A DNA stretch of 8,276 nucleotides. Source: Bifidobacteriaceae bacterium (GTDB taxonomy: Bacteria; Actinomycetota; Actinomycetes; Actinomycetales; WQXJ01). This document shows positions 5,763-8,276 of this stretch, piece by piece. Both the position numbers and the translations under genes were made by a program. Where the stretch lies: positions 1 to 8,276 of the forward strand of contig JAISCU010000140.1 in the NCBI GenBank assembly GCA_031265345.1, written 5' to 3'. Numbering within the stretch: the stretch's first letter is position 1; each line of letters starts with the position of its first letter. The notes beneath the pieces were generated by a model, which did not search any database, was not told the origin of the DNA, and saw nothing but the letters and a program-made list of their open reading frames with translations.

Positions 5763-7244
5763 ATGGAGGTCTGGTTCGTCACCGGCTCACAGGGGCTCTA
5801 CGGCCCCGAAACCCTCGCGCAAGTAGGCGAGAACTCGCTTCGGATCGCTTCTTCGCTGGACCGGGCGCTCCCCGTCAAAGCTGTCTGGAAACCAGTGCTG
5901 ACCAGCAAGGACGCCATCACGCGTCTACTCACCGAGGCCAGCGCGGAGCCGGACTGCGTCGGGCTGATCGCGTGGATGCACACCTTCAGCCCGGCAAAGA
6001 TGTGGATCAATGGGCTGAACGCTTTGACCAAGCCCTTGGCCCATCTGCACACCCAGGCCGAGGCGGCACTGCCCTGGGACACCATCGACATGGATTTCAT
6101 GAACCTGAACCAGGCCGCCCACGGCGACCGCGAGTTCGGCTACATAGAGGCCCGCCTGGGCGTCCGGCGCTCGGTGGTGGCGGGACACGTCGACGATCCC
6201 CGTGTGATCGGGCGCTTGTCGACCTGGGCTCGCGCCGCGCTCGGCTGGCAGGCCGCCCGGACCATGTCGATCGTCCGGTTCGGCGACAACATGCGGAACG
6301 TGGCCGTGACCGAGGGCGACAAGGTCGAAGCCGAATTGGTCTTCGGCGCCGACACCAACACCGTGGCCGTGAACGACCTGGTGGCGGCGGTGGATGCCGT
6401 GCCTGTGGAGTCGGTGGACGGCATCGTGCAAGAGTATTTGGACCTCTACCAGGTGGCGCCCGAACTGGCGCCGGGCGGGGCGCGGCACGAGTCGCTGCGC
6501 TACGCCGCCCGGCAGGAAGCGGCGCTTGCGATGATGCTCGCGGAGGCCGGCGCGGATGCTTTCACCACCAATTTCGAGGATCTGGGCGGGCTCGAGCAGC
6601 TGCCGGGGATCGCGGTGCAGCGCCTGATGGCTGCGGGCTACGGGTTCGGGGCCGAGGGCGATTGGAAGACGGCGTTGCTGGTCCGGGTGGCCAAAGTGAT
6701 GGGCGCGGGCCTGCCCGGCGGCGCCTCTTTGATGGAGGACTACACCTACAATCTGGTGCCCGGAGCCCAATGCATCCTGGGAGCCCACATGCTCGAGGTC
6801 TGCCCCTCGCTGACCACTTCCCGGCCGCGGGCCGAGATCCATCCGCTGGGCATCGGGGGGCGCGGGGACCCGGTCCGTCTGGTGTTCGATGCCGACCCCG
6901 GTCCAGCCGTGTTGGTTGGGCTGTCCGACATGCGCGACCGTTTCCGGATGGTCGCCAACACGGTCGAGGTGATCGCTCCCCGTGAGCCCATGCCGCGCCT
7001 GCCGGTCGCGCGGGCGGTCTGGGAGCCGGAACCGGAGCTGCCCACCAGCGCCGAGTGCTGGATCACCGCGGGCGGCCCGCACCACACCGCCATCTCGACC
7101 GCCGTCGGCGCGCCCGAATGGGCCGAGTTCGCGGAGATGACCGGCACCGAGCTGGCCCTGATCGATTCCTCCACGACTTTCCCGGCCTTCCGCGACCGCC
7201 TGCGCTGGAACCAGGCCTACTTCCGCCTGGCCCGCGGCCTGTGA
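5763..7244 (+). CDS. araA: L-arabinose isomerase
   Basis: This 493-residue enzyme converts L-arabinose to L-ribulose, the first intracellular step, using a divalent metal, usually Mn2+. Family blocks run throughout: [17 protein letters not shown] (2-18), [15 protein letters not shown] (71-85), [18 protein letters not shown] (111-128), [20 protein letters not shown] (171-190), [10 protein letters not shown] (321-330) and [11 protein letters not shown] (339-349). Glu298 (GFGAEGDW), Glu325 (MEDYTY), His342 (GAHMLE) and a C-terminal His in GGPHHT (His440 or His441) correspond to E. coli ligands Glu306, Glu333, His350 and His450. AAAGGAAG about 5 bases upstream is a good ribosome-binding site, better than that of araD. 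The length is that of a complete isomerase and nothing suggests damage. An upstream site in the 85-base gap could give extra expression, but I see no strong promoter there. Confidence 0.96.
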   Translation: MEVWFVTGSQGLYGPETLAQVGENSLRIASSLDRALPVKAVWKPVLTSKDAITRLLTEASAEPDCVGLIAWMHTFSPAKMWINGLNALTKPLAHLHTQAEAALPWDTIDMDFMNLNQAAHGDREFGYIEARLGVRRSVVAGHVDDPRVIGRLSTWARAALGWQAARTMSIVRFGDNMRNVAVTEGDKVEAELVFGADTNTVAVNDLVAAVDAVPVESVDGIVQEYLDLYQVAPELAPGGARHESLRYAARQEAALAMMLAEAGADAFTTNFEDLGGLEQLPGIAVQRLMAAGYGFGAEGDWKTALLVRVAKVMGAGLPGGASLMEDYTYNLVPGAQCILGAHMLEVCPSLTTSRPRAEIHPLGIGGRGDPVRLVFDADPGPAVLVGLSDMRDRFRMVANTVEVIAPREPMPRLPVARAVWEPEPELPTSAECWITAGGPHHTAISTAVGAPEWAEFAEMTGTELALIDSSTTFPAFRDRLRWNQAYFRLARGL

Positions 7245-7378
7245 CCCCGTCCCGCGCCGCCCGCGCCGATGCGAGACCCTTGCGTGATCGGCACTGGCAA
7301 GTCCTCGTGGCACCCACTGCGGTCTGTGCCCCCGTGAGCCGCGGCGCAGCGGGGCTGCCGGGCGCCGGCCGCCTATAG

Positions 7379-7413
7379 GAACACGGGTTGGTGCCTGGCA
7401 CCAACCCGTGTTC
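7379..7413. terminator. Strong hairpin between convergent araA and the LacI-family gene; possible two-way terminator
   Basis: GAACACGGGTTGGTGC (7379-7394) pairs perfectly over 16 bp with the sequence at 7398-7413, leaving a loop of only CTG. It stands in the 194-base gap between two convergent genes, where a bidirectional terminator is expected, though no T tract follows on either strand. The inner core GGTGCCTGGCACC resembles dispersed REP-like palindromes of many bacteria, so it could instead be such a repeat serving as a terminator. It shares AACCCGTG/CACGGGTT with the hairpins near 1372 and 1508 but is otherwise different. The rest of the gap (7245-7378) shows nothing recognisable. Confidence 0.55.
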
Positions 7414-7438
7414 GGGCAGGCAATCCGTGTTCGACGGT

Positions 7439-8276
7439 TCAGGCCGAGGCGCGCACGATCAGGCGCGGCGGCACCAGAACCATCGGCGTCTCAGCCTGGC
7501 CCTCGCCGCGTTTGAGTTGGAGTTCCAGGAGTTCGACCACGGCCCGCCCCAGAGACTCGTGGTCCTGGTCCACTGTGGTCAGCGGCGGGTTGGCGACATC
7601 GCTCCCCGGCACGTTGTCGAAGCCGACCACGGCTACGTCGCCGGGCACGCTCAGGCCCGCCCGGCCGAGCGCGATCATCGCCCCCATCGCCATCAGGTCG
7701 TTGCCGGCGAAAATGGCATCGACGCTCCCCGAGGCCAGCACGCGGCTGGCGGCCACCAGGCCCGACTGCCCCGACCAGTCGCCGGCGGCCACCAGGTCCG
7801 GCTCGAGCCCGTGGCCCACCAGGGTCGCCGCCCAGGCGTCTTGGCGGACCCGCGCGTGGAGGAAATCGCGCGGCCCCGAGATGTGGGCGATGCGCCTGCG
7901 TCCCAGTCCGATCAGATACTCGGTGGCGAGCCTGGCGCCGGCGGCCTGGTCAGAATCGGCCACGGCGACCCTGCGGGTGGCCGAACCGCTCGTGACGGCC
8001 ACCAGCGGCGGCAAGTCGCGTGCCCCGGCCAAGGCGTCCAGAGCCGAGCGGTTGGGCGCGATCACGGCCACGGCATCGACCGACTGCTCGAGGAAGTGGT
8101 CCAGCGCCGCCGCCAGAGCTTCGCCCGTGAGTTCCGGCAACGACGCCAGCGACACCCAGTAGCCGCGTTCGCGGGCCGCGCCCTCGATGGCCAGGACCGA
8201 GCGCGACGGGCCATAGAGGCTGGTCCTGGGCGTGACCACGCCGATGATCCGGCTGCGGGCGGTGGCGAGTTGACGG
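7439..8276 (-). CDS. LacI-family transcriptional regulator, N-terminus cut by the right edge
   Basis: The window shows the last 279 residues or so. The frame is open to the right edge and begins RQLATARSRIIGVVTPRTS, the hinge helix and linker that join the DNA-binding domain to the sugar-binding domain, so the helix-turn-helix (about 50-60 residues) lies outside the window. The periplasmic-binding-like core follows: VDAVAVIAPN, GRRRIAHISGPRDFLHARVR, VDAIFAGNDLMAMGAMIALG, VPGDVAVVGFDNVPGSD and PPLTTVDQD, each a family hallmark. It ends LVPPRLIVRASA. Such proteins repress sugar operons and release DNA on binding a sugar or sugar phosphate. The gene converges on araA, and a LacI-type palindrome lies between the kinase and araD, so an arabinose-responsive repressor is likely. 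The ligand is not shown by the sequence. Confidence 0.93.
   Translation of the reverse strand, partial: RQLATARSRIIGVVTPRTSLYGPSRSVLAIEGAARERGYWVSLASLPELTGEALAAALDHFLEQSVDAVAVIAPNRSALDALAGARDLPPLVAVTSGSATRRVAVADSDQAAGARLATEYLIGLGRRRIAHISGPRDFLHARVRQDAWAATLVGHGLEPDLVAAGDWSGQSGLVAASRVLASGSVDAIFAGNDLMAMGAMIALGRAGLSVPGDVAVVGFDNVPGSDVANPPLTTVDQDHESLGRAVVELLELQLKRGEGQAETPMVLVPPRLIVRASA

Noticed and set aside
5925..7313. 462-codon minus-strand frame opposite araA, and the 337-codon frame at 5972-6985
   Set aside because: araA matches its family over its whole length; these are shadow frames with His/Gly/Arg-rich composition.
1..8276. tRNA, rRNA or riboswitch
   Set aside because: Reading both strands I saw no cloverleaf, rRNA-like block or known riboswitch core; a covariance-model search would be needed to be sure.

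Overview
The window is high-GC DNA with long shadow ORFs on both strands, GTG starts and an apparently leaderless toxin-antitoxin promoter. Together with the protein styles this suggests an actinomycete (Actinomycetota); the genus cannot be told from the sequence alone. Its theme is use of L-arabinose.

Right part (about 2385-8276): a working arabinose module. araD (L-ribulose-5-phosphate 4-epimerase, 5000-5677) and araA (L-arabinose isomerase, 5763-7244) run on the plus strand. Diverging from them on the minus strand are an FGGY sugar kinase (2923-4824), probably the L-ribulokinase of the pathway although not of classical AraB type, and a hexapeptide-repeat acyltransferase (2385-2918) that starts 4 nt after it. 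The divergent promoter region contains a perfect 12-bp LacI-family operator (4909-4920). A LacI-family regulator, cut by the right edge (7439-8276, minus), converges on araA and is the natural candidate for binding it. Together AraA, the kinase and AraD would convert arabinose to ribulose, ribulose-5-phosphate and xylulose-5-phosphate. The kinase carries an unusual 78-residue block of 13 tandem hexapeptides (consensus LAGRGD).

Middle (about 1361-2260): a VapBC-type toxin-antitoxin pair (1608-1844 and 1841-2260, plus) with a palindrome over its probable -10 element. Just upstream lie two near-identical copies of a long hairpin repeat (1361-1431 and 1505-1567).

Left part (1-1228): a decayed GH51 alpha-L-arabinofuranosidase on the minus strand (1228 to 307). 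It keeps both catalytic glutamates but has lost an internal segment, with a frameshift, and its C-terminus. Its final stop codon lies at the edge of a 23-bp tandem repeat (263-308). The first 306 bases otherwise hold a DnaA-box-like inverted repeat and perhaps the last 34 codons of an unidentified gene. The organism may once have released arabinose from arabinan itself and now retains only the intracellular pathway at this locus.
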